Assembly (NCBI RefSeq): GCF_032854445.1
Contig: NC_088305.1
Location: 31,337,645 to 31,401,644 of the forward strand
Origin: Liolophura sinensis
Taxonomy: Eukaryota; Mollusca; Polyplacophora; Chitonida; Chitonidae
Length of the DNA: 64,000 nt
Reading direction: 5' to 3'
Shown: one piece after another, positions 48,801-62,475 of the stretch
How the letters are laid out: every line of letters starts with the position of its first letter
Numbering within the stretch: position 1 is the first letter of the stretch
The notes under the pieces: model-generated
Told to the model about the DNA's origin: nothing
The model's database searches: none
What the model saw: the letters and a program-made list of their open reading frames with translations, nothing else
Position numbers and translations under genes: made by a program

Positions 48801-50496
48801 AAATTTACATTCAAATAAATTTATCAGACAAGCATCAAATCCTTATTTAGAACATTATTATGCAACAACAATATAAATACCAAAAGGTGGTCACAAATAC
48901 CCACCATACACAATTATTTTCAAATCTCCTGAAAAAAAAATCAATAAAAATATGAAAGACCATATCTGCAGATAAGGTCTGGTGCTATTTCATCTGATTT
49001 TGGCATCATTTTTATGTTTTCTTCTCCTTTAAGAAAAAGAAAAAAAAAAGAAGAAAGAGACAAAAATCTGTGTGAGAAGTACAGGCTGCTCTTTTCCATT
49101 TGTTCACAAGTGTTGTGTGTAGGATAATGATAATGGTGTATGATAATGATAATGGTGTATGATAATGATAATGATGTAAGCTAATATCTAGCACGTCACA
49201 CGTTACAGTGAAGTGTTGCGTGTATTTGGGTGAGCTATAAGCATCACCACATCAGAGTACAGCTGCTGGGACATACACACGTCAGTCAGCCTACAGCGCC
49301 TGCTCTCATATGCCACATGCAACTTCTGCGTAGCAAATAAACAGCTGTCGACTCAAACAAATGACAAACAAATTTCTCACACAGCCTAAACACTGTCTGA
49401 AAAGTGACTTTTTCTTTGGTGTTAGTTTTTTTTAAAACTCTGTGTGCCATTTATCCTTTTCTTTGAAACAATACTTTCAAATACAATATTCCATTAGCAT
49501 CTTATAACAACTAATTAAAAACTACTACCATCAGAGGCGGAAACTCAAAATCTTCCTCTGAGATTAGGCTATAATTTTCATCCTCCTCTTTACTCACATT
49601 CTGATAAATAGGACGTGTAAATGTCGAAGTCATTTTATGACAGCTGGCAGCTGAGTTCCAGATGTGCCATTTCCTCAACATCCACAAACAGTTTAAGTTT
49701 GTGTTTTTTGTACTTCCTTTGACATATCAACCTATAACCATTACAAACACACAAGCCTTACATGAGGTAACCATTTCTTTTTTTATTATGTAATATGTCA
49801 TAATAAAGTATGTCAGCCTGTTCACAAGGGTTTACTTATTTCCTTGGCAACAAATGATTCAAAGTCTTTTTTCATGAACTAATTAACTCAGCGAACTTAT
49901 ATTATTGTAAAAGTTTATGTCCACATCAGTTCTAAGATTCAAACACTCTCACTAGCTGTCTCTGGGACAATAAATTTGTGCCAATAAGCGGTCAACAGCA
50001 TTTGTTGGGCATGCCCAGTCATGACAGTATGTCCTGAAGAGCACTTCTCCAAGTAGAATTTTAGCCATTTTACTTGAACCTATCATAACTTGTAATTTGA
50101 TATGTCAGTTCTGTCAATGCTGCTTTCCCTCAACATGTGTTAACACGGCTTCTCCAATGAAAACATTGACATCTCCATCTAAAGGCATACAAAATCGATG
50201 CTGATTGGCTGACAGTGGAGACAGGGTTTCCTGGGTAAAAACCTTCTGTTTTGGTCACACTTGAATAAATCTGCCATACCTAAAATTCACCTTAGGCTAG
50301 GTATAGCCTGCATTTGCCTATCTCTCCCACCAGCCAATCAGTAACGATTCTGTATTCGTTTAACAGAATGTATTGTTAAATGGAGATGTATACATTACAT
50401 GTGCCTGGCCTCACTAAGCATCAATCTTTCAATAGGAAACTTTTCCTGGCTGTATGTAATGTAAGTTGTCTATAACTTGTTGTTCATTTCTGCCTT
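45815..50496. other. long non-coding stretch with minor repeats
   Basis: At 46950-47030 a minus-strand tRNA-like segment (ATTGCTCAGTGGTAT, then GGGTTCAATCCCAACC) may be a SINE-head remnant. At 49120-49178 a 19-bp repeat (gataatgataatggtgtat) occurs about three times. Nothing else is recognised. Confidence 0.5.
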
Positions 50497-50658
50497 TAGG
50501 ATGATGCTTCATGGGCATGTTGGGCACAATGTCAGGAGACCAGGGTTCAAACCCAGACCTGGTCATACCAGAGAAGACAAAGATGACATACACACACACA
50601 CCTAAAGATCCTCCTTGCAATATGACTGAAAAATAGATAAGTAAGAAGCTAAAACCCC
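50497..50658 (+). mobile_element. SINE family B-like copy, short body
   Basis: A B-box-like cagggttcaaacccag at about 50542 is followed after a short body by caatatgactgaaaaata and aagaagctaaaacccc, matching the B 3' domain in plus orientation. The central part seen in the 28.2-kb copy is missing. Confidence 0.65.
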
Positions 50659-51583
50659 AACCCAAGTCTCCTCTGCACACCAAAGGCACATCCCATGAGA
50701 CGTATGCAGCCTATCTCCAGGCATGGCTTACCTGCGACTGATAAGGGCAAGGTTGTCTCCAGTGTGTTAACAGCCCAGTCCCAGAACGCCTAGTACTCCA
50801 CCAAGGCTGCTGCAAGTCTAACCCTAGGCTGCTGTGCTGTCTCAGTCCAGCTATAGGCATCTTAGGCTCTCTGCTGACAAGTCCAGCTCTAGAGCCCACC
50901 AGGACATAACCACAAGAAGATAATATACAGTACCCTCAATAGCCTCAGAAATCCCTGTCAGCCATCTGAGCAACTATGGCTAGGTCTTATATTTCCCCTG
51001 ATTCAATTATCCTTTAAAACCTGGATGAAAAAGGCTTAGACGTCGTTAACCTGGGAGAGATCAATAGCCCGACAATCAGCCCAGGTGATTCATGCGGCGA
51101 TTACCTGTCCAACGGACAACTCACCCTGGGGAAGCAATGCTAACTTGTTACGGCGTAATGATGCCCAATTAGGCACTTGGTGGCAGTTCAGGCACCCCTG
51201 GGATAGAACAAGTCAGACTTGCATCATACAGTATGTGGCTTGCATTCCGTTATACCTGGTTGGCATTCAATCAACACAGCTCAGGCGTCTGCTTTCAATC
51301 CTAAGCCCCTAGGTATCGAGTTAATCAGGACCACTGACTCTACGCTCTTTTCAATAAGTTTTTTTTAATCAATGCAGGCTGCACTTATGAGTGTAAGTAT
51401 ATATGTACCTATGTATTTTTTTCTTCAGAAGGCTTAGTTTTGTAAGTCAAAAACTTATAAATACGGATCATTACACCATTTAAACGTGCAATTTAGACAT
51501 AAAGTACATGAGTTTTTTAAAATCTGAAACTTAAAAATAATAAATAAAAAAAATCTTTAATCTCGGCTAAAAATTCCTCTTCA
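50659..51583. other. non-coding stretch, nothing recognised
   Basis: Slightly GC-richer sequence without a recognisable frame or repeat. Confidence 0.45.
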
Positions 51584-51876
51584 TCATTGAAAAGATTTAT
51601 TTATTTATTTATTTATTTGATTGATGTTTTAAGCCGTACTCAAGAATATTTCACTTATACGACGGCGGCCAGCATTATGGTGTGAAGAAACCGGCAGAGT
51701 CCGGGGGAAACCCACGGCCATCCGCAGGTTGATGACCTTCCCACGTACGGCCGGAGAGGAAGCCAGCATGAGCTGCACTTGAACTCACAGCGACCGCATT
51801 GGTGAGAGACTGCTGGGTCATCACGCTGTGCTAGCGCGCTAACCAACTGAGCCACGGAGGCCCCTCATTGAAAAGA
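51584..51876 (-). mobile_element. full-length SINE family A with 12-bp target-site duplication
   Basis: TCATTGAAAAGA occurs at 51584-51595 and again at 51865-51876, bracketing the element at 51596-51864. On the minus strand it starts GGGGCCTCCG, has A box TGGCTCAGTTGG and a B-box-like GAGTTCAAGTGC, then the body and a 3' end with CTTGAGTACGGCTTAAAAC and an (AAAT)n tail. The clean duplication and complete head make it the youngest-looking copy here. Mobilisation by a partner LINE is inferred. Confidence 0.95.
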
Positions 51877-52602
51877 GGAGGGATGCCAATTCAACTCCAC
51901 AAGCTAATGTAAAATTCTATTTAGTTTAGTTCCAACATGTCTTGATTAATTCAAAGGCTATAGTGGAAAAAATTATGAGATTTGCATGAAAACAAACAAA
52001 CAAACTGTATTTATCAGTAATATTGACTCCAAAAATTGCAGTTTTGGAGGCAGATACAGGATAAAACAGTCCATTTGCTGCTCAGTCTTGTGTTTGTCCA
52101 GTGGGAAATCATCGTACAGGTACTGTTCAAAATATCTGTCTACAATCAGCAGTGATCTCAGAACGGGAACTATATATGACTGCTTTACAGTAATATAAAC
52201 CACAAATGAAATGGAAAGATTCCCATTTCCAAAGCCAAATGGTTAATTCCACTCCAAATATACTGTAGAAGAAAACTTGGGACATGTTCCTTACTTGTGT
52301 AGTACTACAGAGCATAGTAACATGCCATGCATGTGGATTCCCTTTCCAGCCTTGCTGCCATCTAACGACTTTTTAATGAGCCAGCTTAATCAATCTCTCC
52401 ACGCCAGAGTTGCACCTGGGCCATGGTGCAGTTTCCTGGATCAACCCCTGGGGCGCAGACAAGCCCACAACTACTGTATTTGATCTAAAGTTTAGCTTGT
52501 ATCAAATGACACATTTTGCTTGGTTTTGATTGACTCATCCACCTTAGAGGGCCACTCAAGACTTTTCTATCAAATCTGATTAATTTCTTACACGAAACTG
52601 AA
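51877..52602. other. non-coding stretch, nothing recognised
   Basis: Overlapping open frames on both strands at 51973-52203 show no domain. Confidence 0.45.
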
Positions 52603-52700
52603 ATGCTGGTATCAAAAGTATCATTTGGAGGCTTTAATGTGCTTGTCAAAGTGCATTTTTACTCAGGAAACTTTAGGTGGAATACAGCATTTCTTGATAC
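52603..52700 (+). repeat. unexpanded copy of the dispersed repeat at 10.5 kb
   Basis: The stretch tgctggtatcaaaagtatca through aatacagcatttct aligns with 10491-10580 with small gaps. Here the 32-bp segment is present once and not amplified. Confidence 0.75.
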
Positions 52701-55700
52701 ATGTTTATACAAGTAGTAAATTTATCCTCTTACTACACATATGTGAACAACAGGTCCCCTTTAAATCTTATCATTCAATCAGATAGCTATCAGGACACAC
52801 TATCAGCATTCCTTCACACAGACTCTATCATGATCTGAAGAACAAAATCCTGACTTGTTTAAGTGCTGCACAGGTAAAGTATACCACTGTATGTATATGC
52901 ACATAACTTGTCTAGAATTAACACGTGATAAGAGGTTTTATAATTGTCAAATAAAATGGTTTGAGCACACGGATAAATATCTTAGAGCAGATGACCTCAC
53001 ATCAATCTAATACCAAGAAATAAAATTAGGAGTTTAAAAAAAAACATAAAGTGAAAATGTTTATGTTTCTTTCTCCAAGCTTAAAATTTATCGTACATGT
53101 ATTTACTGTACCTTAATTTATATACTCTTTTAAACTCTGTTCACTATGGTTGATGCAAAACCTAAACACAGATTCTCAACCTTGACTGTAAAAGTCTATA
53201 CTACCATATGGAGATATGTCCGACACTACATTGAAAATGGGAAATCCGAGCCCACAGTATCTTGAAATTCAAAACTTAACCTCCAGAATTGCAACTCAAG
53301 ATATATTAAAATGCCTTGAAGATAAACTCTCTCATCACACTTAGCAGGACAGGTAATTCACATGAGAGAGAAGATCCACGTCAACACACCAACAGTGATT
53401 GTTCCTGAAGGGAACCCTATGGAAGCTTGTACTGGCCACTACCATCACCCTAATCACCAAAGTCAAGTTGGGAGGTATAATCAGGGGCAATGTACACGCA
53501 GGCCATAAGCTTAGGAGATAATGAAGAGAAGGGATTGGATTACTAATCAGGGCTCCTGATTAAATTGCTGGTATTGAGGATAGCCAGGATTAGCAGACAG
53601 AAATAGCATAACGAACCAGGTACATAAGTATACCTGTACGTGGGCATCCATTTCAAGTCTCAAATTCAATCTAAGTAATTAAGGCGGCTTAAGAGCAAAC
53701 CTAATCACATGATGAGGAAGCAAGTCTTAATGTCATTCAACCAATTTTGGTTAAGGTGACAAACAGAAATAGTCAAGGCAAGTAATCTGCTAAAAATCTA
53801 ATGTACTGTCAAACTAATTACATAAAGGCTTTATGCTTAATTGATCAATTCATTAAATGGAAACTTTCTTGGGCAGCAAATTAGTGTCGAAAAAAAAAAT
53901 TATCTTCCCTTCACCGATGCTATATTGTACAGTAAACCATTTACCATTGTGCTGAAATTATGTAAGGTTGGATGGAAATTACTGGTTTTCATGGTTTTAA
54001 TAACCATTAACACATGCTGTATATCACCAGATAAGATAGACTGATCTTCTCCAAAAGGTGTCCAAGAATCACAGCTCATCTCCCCACACTTATAAGATAG
54101 AGCTAATGCAAAATTTCCATGCTCTTCATGACACATATTTTGGTCAATTAAGCCAAAAGCCTGAGATGATTTTCGTGTATGACTGAAGGCTATATCACCT
54201 GTAATTGGCAGACAGGGAAGACAGGTGATTCTGTGTTAGTGCTACTGTGCATCCGCATGTTGACATCTATGAGCACACCGCAAGATTGCATCTATCCCGA
54301 TCAGTCACATACCAGCTACATATGCCATATGTATAAATCAGCATTTAAGTCTGTCAACCTTTAATCAAGGATCCTGATTACTGCTGGATAATTGCCACAG
54401 CTGTAACTAACTAATTGCACCCACACGTAATTTGTCTGATACAGTCATGGTAGGAAAGCCTGATGGGTTTACAACAACGGCTTGAGGATAATGGATTTGT
54501 CCAAAGGCAGATTTTTCCAAACAAATAGCCTTCCTGTCCAGTCATAGGGAGATAAATGGCCAAGCCATAGAAAACTGTCACCTGATAACTGTTTGAGGCC
54601 TGTCTCGTTGAAAACAAATCAGTGGTCAAACACTTCTGAAAGCCTCTAAATGCTGACGTATAATGGAGGCTAGAAGGCAGGTTAAGTGCACATCCATGAA
54701 ACCTGATCCTGAGATCAAACATTAGGTCCTCACAGTTGAACATTATATCCTGTACCATGGGTGGCCCCCTGGTGTCAAGTTTTGTAATAACTCTTCACAC
54801 TCACCGCTGGGAGCCAAATGGCCTGGAGAGAAACAGGTAGGGGAAAATCGAAAGTCATCATCAGGGGATACTGACACATATCAGCTCTAGTTTCGGTGAC
54901 AGATGGAAGGACAAGCGAACAGGCAGATCTTTCAACAGGCAATTCTCTAAATTGTTATGCTCTCTGTTATGGTGGACACTTTTAAGACAGTGCTTCTGGC
55001 TTGATATACTGCTGAGGGGATTCCTGCAACATAGACTGTCAACTCCCTTACACCACCCCCCTTCCCATCCCAGTAACTTAGCCTTGTCCAACTACATATA
55101 AAGGTGACTGCACCTCCAAAACGGAATGTTCTATTTATCTCAACAGGGAAGACAAACTCATTGAGCACAGCTCTAGCTTTCCTGTTGAGAGAGATGCTTC
55201 AGCTAACTACAAATGAGCACCTCTGAGATAATTTGCTAAACAGTTATGTATGGAGCAGAAATAAATTAGATGTGGATCTCCTCACGACCTAAATGTATGT
55301 TAACACACAGCAAAGTATTTAAACTCTCAGTTAATAACGGCAGCTTATTTATGGTTGCTAAGCAAACAAACAGTTGTAGGTTTTCTAGTTCCTACAGATC
55401 GTGCGGGTAGTACTGTTCTACCTACAGGTACAAGAGAGAGAAAAAGTCACAGTAAAAGAGAGTGAATGATTACGTGTTACATAAACAAATGTTACCTGTG
55501 GACTGACTGACTAACTGACTGAACTCAAGAATTTATTACTTGTGATATAACCACCCTAAACATCTGAGGTGTTTCTGAAGGAAAAGGTCTTACAAGGTCT
55601 TGTTTGAACTTACAAGTTTCCAATAGAACATACATCATGCTATCTTCCATGGTGGCCTGTTGAACAACTGGACCTATATACACACGAAACGTTCTTTTCT

Positions 55701-57532
55701 CAGCTCATCATGATGACATCACATTTAAGACAGTATGAGACACTACAGTAGAAACTAAAACACTGTATCGTTGTAGACATGGCACTACAATCATTCACTG
55801 ACCTAACATATGGCTCAAGGTCCTGCCTCACATTGGCACCCCCTCATAGATAAGAAAATCTGCGGCTTCCCTAATGAACCCTGAGAGGGTAGAACAGTTC
55901 AGATTTACATTAACTGACCTGTTCACCTGTGGAAATTAAATTACAGCCAGCTAATATGTTATATCCGAGTACACCAAAGCTTGGTCTGAAAAAAAACCCC
56001 AAAAAACAACAATACCAAACCTATAACCAAATGCTCAGAAAGAAGTGTTTGGAATTAATAAATATTTTAAATATATATACTCAGGGATAAACAACGCTTT
56101 CTCTGTTGACTAGACAAACAGTGACTTCTTTGTATTACTCGCCCTTAAAGCTGTCACTGTTATGTTGGTCATTGAAAAACAAAAGGTGAGTCATCTACCT
56201 GAGCTAATTTATAACAGGAAGTCTAGGTATGGATTCTTCCTTCCTTCCTTCCTTACTCGGTCGGTAATTCCGCAAGATTGGCCCGCATTCCCTTGATACA
56301 TCAATCCACATCACAGGCATAAATGTGGCTTTGTGCTTCAGTTGTCACAAGATTAACAATGATAACATTTATATTCAATCAACAAGATTATGCATCTATA
56401 AACAGTACCAATTACATGTATATAAGCCTTAAATCCCTTAGTTTCAGCATAAAAAACTACGGAATGTTTCAGGGTTACATGAATGAATGAACATCCCACA
56501 TTGTTAAACACGGATGAAACAACAGCTATACCATACCTGAACTAGTATGTACAAACTCGTTTGAAGAACAACACAGGTCTACTCATCCATCAACATATGT
56601 CTACTAAATCTACTCAGAACCGCCACAGGTGCATTAAACCGTCACCTCTGGAATACATTATACCCTTAAATAATGTCTAAATTCTTGTTGTTTTTTACTT
56701 TTCAATACCAGTCAAAAGACGTACTAGAAAGGGTATCTCCTTCAGGTAACAGTTGAGCGATGGATGATGACTGTTGTCAGTTGTCAGTACAACTGAGCTG
56801 ACTTCATCTCCTCCCATCCTTCTGTTTTCTTTCAAGATGATCAAGATATCAGTTTTTAATCAACAGTTTACCTGTAGTCTCAGGTGTTTCAGTGCACAGG
56901 TGAATCTGTACGTGGGTTGTACAACAAAGCTTGGTTGATATGACGAGTCAATTAACTGATTAGACATGCATGGATGTATAAATTTATTCAATAAAGCTCC
57001 GTTATCAGTTCAAGACAACCAGCTTCCAAGCTGTCAAACTGATTTACATCTTTGTCAACAGGCTGTCGTTCTTTCAGATACAATATCTATTTTAATAGAT
57101 AACAGTTTTGTTAACGCTTGCTCACCTTTAATCGATTTCACTGGATTTAATGAGTTTACTACTAGGCCTCTGGTAGAGGAAATGGTTTAATCTGTTGGCT
57201 ATCAGATATGATATAAATAACTTTGGGATTTTATAGGAGATATCTACATCATATTACAAAACATATTTCTGGTGGCTGATTTACGTGCTCATTACTATAG
57301 GGTTTTAGGTGCATGTATGCAAAAAAAAAAAAAAAAAAAAGAAAGAGAGTAACTTTTGGGCATGAAAATCATCATGAAATACACATGTATGCTAATACGA
57401 AAGCTTCTATCCAGTTATGAGCGGCACATGAACAGTGATCTCCACTGAATTCAGACATGTTGATTTACCTTTCAATTTGACGATCAGCCAAGCGATAAAC
57501 AAGGAAATTCTGGATTATTTATATGTTTATTT
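52701..57532. other. long non-coding stretch
   Basis: No gene is supported. A transposon-end-like ttgaacaactggacc lies at 55660-55674, in opposite orientation to the one at 6069. A (TTCC)n microsatellite lies at 56236-56253. A pure A run lies at 57321-57340. Confidence 0.5.
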
Positions 57533-57717
57533 GGGAGGTGGCAATGTTACTTTTTTGTTGGCAATGTTACTTTTTTTGTTGGCAATGTTACTTTTTCGTT
57601 GGTAATGTTACTTTTCGTTGGCAATGTTACTTTTTTGTTGGCAATGTTACTTTTTTGTTGGCAATGTTACTTTTTTGTTGGCAATGTTACTTTTTCGTTG
57701 GTAATGTTACTTTTTCA
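57533..57717. repeat. 20-bp tandem array, about 9 units
   Basis: The motif gttggcaatgttactttttt has T-run length changes and ggtaatg variants. Confidence 0.93.
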
Positions 57718-58530
57718 TTCAATCCCTGTAGAGACAAAACACAATGTAGATCTTGTACATTAATCAGATGTCTGTCACACAAGGTTTGACACACTCTAGA
57801 AGCTTCTGGCAGAGAAGGTTGACATTGTACATTTCACTCCATGTCTCACTCTAAAGCTGACAGATGACTGTCAATGATCAGGAAGAACCTGTTCCGGGAC
57901 AACTGAACGTCATCACCATGGATATCAGTCATGGCTTTGAGGTGTGTTATTCACATTTCTTCACCACTGTGTTATCGACCCAGAAACTTATGAAGGCCAG
58001 TAAGCATCACTTCTGTACAAATGACTCTTTGACTCAAATGCTTACTAGTTCTGGTGTTAATATTAATATTGTCAGATACTGAAACAATTGCTTATGGTCT
58101 TAAATCAAGTTTCAGCAAACCTTACTTTAAAATTTGAACAACCTTCGTTTCACATCATGCCACATCACTGTTTCTAATCTTCAACAAATGCTTAACATGG
58201 ATGCATGCACATTATTTGGAAACAAAACTTTTTCTCTTTGAATGATGGACTATAAATGCTGAAGGTTTAAATGGGTATGACATGAAAATAAGTACCTAGT
58301 AGCCAATGCAGAAGAAATTTAGATTTCGAAATAAAAAGTCCAACACAGAATGGAATCAATCGGACTTGAGACGATTAAATCCTGAACTGATGTTATCTGG
58401 GATAACGGGTCTTCATAACGAGGGATTAACACACTGAGCTGGGGATTATGACCAGCTATAATCTAGGGGAGAATCATAACCTGCAGTAATCAAGCACAGG
58501 TGTAAATAGATATATTACAGGTAACAATTA
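57718..58530. other. non-coding stretch, nothing recognised
   Basis: A 72-codon frame at 57864-58082 has no recognisable domain. Confidence 0.45.
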
Positions 58531-58648
58531 TTCATTTATTTATTTGATTGGTGTTGTATGCCATACTATTTTATATTATATTTCACTTATGCGATGGCGG
58601 CCAGCATTATGATGGGAGGAAATCGGGCAGAGCCCGGGGAAAACCCAG
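58531..58648 (-). mobile_element. SINE family A 3' fragment
   Basis: tttatttatttgattggtg, a diverged tactattttatattatattt in place of the usual tactcaagaatattt, then cacttatgcgatggcggcca and gcattatgatgggagg, cut off at aaaacccagg. Confidence 0.8.
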
Positions 58649-58727
58649 GTAAGAATAAAGTCAGGATCATAAGGAGTGGTTTTGAATAGATAGGACGAAT
58701 GCAGTCATGATTGTAGATGGGGTATTA

Positions 58728-60340
58728 GAACTAGGGATAGGAGAGGTGGTAGGAGAGAGGGGAGAGGGGATGGGGTTAGGGCTAGGGATAGGAGAGGTGG
58801 TAGGAGAGAGGGGAAAGGGGATGGGGTTAGGGCTAGGGATAGGAGAGGTGGTAGGAGAGAGGGGAGAGGGGATGGGGTAAGGGCTAGGGAAAGGAAAGGT
58901 GGTAGGAGAGAGGGGAGAGGGGATGGGGTTAGGGCTAGGGATAGGAGAGGTGGTAGGAGAGAGGGGAGAGAGGATGGGGTTAGGGCTAGGGATAGGAGAG
59001 GTGGTAGGAGAGAGGGGAGAGGGGATGGGGTTAGGGCTAGGGATAGGAGAGGTGGTAGGAGAGAGGGGAGAGAGGATGGGGTTAGGGCTAGGGATAGGAG
59101 AGGTGGTAGGAGAGAGGGGAGAGGGGATGGGGTTAGGGCTAGGGATAGGAGAGGTGGTAGGAGAGAGGGGAGAGGGGATGGGGTTAGGGCTAGGGATAGG
59201 AGAGGTGGTAGGAGAGGGGATAGGGGATGGGGTTAGGGCTAGGGATAGGAGAGGTGGTAGGAGAGAGGGGAAAGGGGATGGGGTTAGGGCTAGGGATAGG
59301 AGAGGTGGTAGGAGAGAGGGGAGAGGGGATGGGGTTAGGGCTAGGGATAGGAGAGGTGGTAGGAGAGGGGAGAGGGGATGGGGTTAGGGCTAGGGATAGG
59401 AGAGGTGGTAGGAGAGAGGGGAAAGGGGATGGGGTTAGGGCTAGGGATAGGAGAGGTGGTAGGAGAGAGGGGAGAGGGGATGGGGTTAGGGCTAGGGATA
59501 GGAGAGGTGGTAGGAGAGGAGAGAGGGGATGGGGTTAGGGCTAGGGATAGGAGAGGTGGTAGGAGAGAGGGGAGAGGGGATGGGGTTAGGGCTAGGGATA
59601 GGAGAGGTGGTAGGAGAGAGGGGAAAGGGGATGGGGTTAGGGCTAGGGATAGGAGAGGTGGTAGGAGAGAGGGGAGAGGGGATGGGGTTAGGGCTAGGGA
59701 TAGGAGAGGTGGTAGGAGAGGAGAGAGGGGATGGGGTTAGGGCTAGGGATAGGAGAGGTGGTAGGAGAGAGGGGAGAGGGGATGGGGTTAGGGCTAGGGA
59801 TAGGAGAGGTGGTAGGAGAGGAGAGAGGGGATGGGGTTAGGGCTAGGGATAGGAGAGGTGGTAGGAGAGAGGGGAAAGGGGATGGGGTTAGGGCTAGGGA
59901 TAGGAGAGGTGGTAGGAGAGAGGGGAGAGGGGATGGGGTTAGGGCTAGGGATAGGAGAGGTGGTAGGAGAGGGGATGGGGTTAGGGCTAGGGATAGGAGA
60001 GGTGGTAGGAGAGGGGATAGGGGATGGGATTAGGGCTAGGGATAGGAGAGGTGGTAGGAGAGAGGGGAAAGGGGATGGGGTTAGGGCTAGGGATAGGAGA
60101 GGTGGTAGGAGAGGGGATAGGGGATGGGGTTAGGGCTAGGGATAGGAGAGGTGGTAGGAGAGAGGGGAAAGGGGATGGGGTTAGGGCTAGGGATAGGAGA
60201 GGTGGTAGGAGAGAGGGGAGAGGGGATGGGGTTAGGGCTAGGGATAGGAGAGGTGGTAGGAGAGGGGATAGGGGATGGGGTTAGGGCTAGGGATAGGAGA
60301 GGTGGTAGGAGAGAGGGGAGAGGGGATGGGGGTAGGGCTA
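58728..60340. repeat. 51-bp G-rich tandem array, about 32 units
   Basis: The unit of about 51 bp contains ggggttagggctagggatag, gagaggtggtaggagag and aggggagagggg, with units shortened by 1 bp or about 9 bp. The plus strand is almost all purine plus T and carries four or more GGG runs per unit. One-base length changes shift the 17-residue Gly-rich frames, which argues against coding. Confidence 0.97.
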
Positions 60341-62104
60341 GGAAATGAGAAGGATATGTTATGATATTATAACTAAGTGGTGGGAGAGATGGGTAAGAGA
60401 TATGAACTGGGTTAATTACCAAACACTGGATAAAAATGTAGCTTGGAATCAGAGGTAATCTAAATGACTTAAACTTTTACCCTCAACAAAGTTGCATATT
60501 TCGTCTGATTCTGAGAGATCTTACAAAAATGTTTCAAGGTGTGGAAAAACTTTGAAAATCTCAGCACTTAATTTAAGATGCATGTAAGCATATGGTAATT
60601 AACACTTAATGTCAGTGTTAAAAATGAATTTCTGCAGGATTGCTTATTTATTATGCTAATTAAGCTGTTCAGTGGAATGACTTAAGTAGGGATTATGTAG
60701 TAGTTTCAATAGTTGAATGAGAAAAAGGAAATGATGATAACAGGTGAGTTAAGAAGGAAATGATGATAACAGCTGGGTTAAGAAAGATACAAAGTGAGAT
60801 TTTACATGGATGGGATCAGATCGGGTGGGGAGTTCAACGGACACAGAGTAGATTTTGCACGAACTAAAGACAAACACTTCCACTAACAGAGCCCCTACCA
60901 TGGACCCCTTCCTCCAAACACACACACACACCGGAGGATTCAAGTCTAGTCCATCATATGCACATCAGGACTAGATACACAAGATATCACTTCTTAAGCA
61001 AGATGCAAATCCTCCTCAAAATTGAAGATAAACTTGATCTCGCTGAAGACTGGCCTCTTGGATTTGAGCGGGATTAACATTGCCAGCTGTCAGAATTACC
61101 ACGGTAACTAGAATCTGACACCTTCCTTCTACATCCCAATACCAGAGCTTATCAAAATCCACCAATGGCCAGGCTGCTCCATTACCTGCATCAAAATGGT
61201 AATCAAACACTTCAAAGGGACAGGTGATTGCTAGATTTAGAGCCTATACAGTCTTACCAGGTGTCAAGAGGCTTTTATTTTGTTTTTTCAAGAGGGCAGA
61301 GTGGGGGAAGAGGGGGTGGTGCACAGTCAATTTGGATAGCACCCAGCTATCACCTATCAAAACTGTCGCCTCTGAAATTTAATAAGCCTTCCCCTAAACG
61401 ATGTAGTGGGGGGAAAGTGTCTTGGCCCAAACTTAGCAGGAGAGATATTAACATCAAGTACCTGTCATATTCACTGACCCATTTTGCCTGCCAGGTAAAT
61501 TAACACTGTTTTGTATAAGCTTTTAGTAGCTACTACAGGTAGAGAAACTCTTTACCAGTGTATTACTCTAAGCAGTAAAACACAGAACACATACAGTGCC
61601 ATACCTCCCTATCCCATTGTACTGGTAATACAATAAATTCCTGTAAAGGTTTCATTTAATTGTAATCAGATACAAAAAAAAATTAAAAAAAAAAAAGAGA
61701 GACGAAAGAAAAAAAAAACTGCGGGAGATCTACATGTACATGTATGTTCCTGTGTTCCTCTCTCTACTTTATACTGGGCTGCGGTTTTAAGCTCAAAGAT
61801 CAATAAATACCATTTCACTCTGGATGATGAAGGGATGACACCTGAGCAGACACCTGATATCCTGGTTTAATGTCAAAGAACAACGGATTGAGACAGCAGC
61901 TGAAGACTTGACTGAATATTCCTTAACACCATGCTCACGAATGGCCATGCAGTTTTGAGGGCAGAGGAAAATTAAGAGCGAAGGGAGAACCACTGACCTC
62001 TGTCAGGTTATAATGACAAACTTTAACTTATGTGACAAACAGACGTATGCTATAGACTGGTGGAAGACAAGTCGCTATCAACGAAAGTTTCACTACAAAA
62101 AGTC
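60341..62104. other. non-coding stretch with a small duplication
   Basis: A duplication of about 30 bp (aaggaaatgatgataacagg) occurs at 60724-60783. A CA run lies at 60918-60931 and an A-rich patch at 61672-61719. Confidence 0.5.
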
Positions 62105-62475
62105 AAACACAAGACCTCTCCGGAATAGACCCATTAGCCAATTAAAAAAACAACACCTCACTGGTCTAGACTCAATGGTCAATTTCAAACACAACATCTC
62201 ATTGGTCTATACACACTGGCCAATTTAAAACACAACATCTCATTGGTTTAGACCAACTGGCCATTTTCAAACACAAGATCTGATTGCTTTAGACCCATTG
62301 GTGAATTTCGAACACAAAATCTGATTGGTCTAGGCCCACTGGCCAATTTCAAACACACGATCTCATTGGTCCAGATACACTGGCCAATTTCAAACACAAA
62401 ATCTCACTGGTCTAGACAAATTGGCCGATTTCAAACAAAAGATCTCATTGGTCTAGACACATTGGCCAGCTGTAT
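62105..62475. repeat. 41-bp tandem array with CCAAT/ATTGG motifs, about 9 units
   Basis: Units of about 41 bp contain catctcattggtctagacac and ctggccaatttcaaacacaa. Copies are moderately diverged. Most units carry both ATTGG and CCAAT. Confidence 0.92.

Noticed and set aside
51800-51864. tRNA gene on the minus strand
   Set aside because: It has A and B boxes but is the head of a SINE; the body and tail follow, and a cloverleaf is not preserved.
54411-54758. 115-codon minus-strand frame
   Set aside because: Length is within what chance allows in 64 kb, and no domain or motif is recognised.
58728-60340. Interstitial telomere block
   Set aside because: TTAGGG hexamers occur once per complex 51-bp unit and not as (TTAGGG)n.
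58899-60348. Gly-rich repeat protein
   Set aside because: Unit-length changes of one base break the frame repeatedly, which selection on a protein would not allow.
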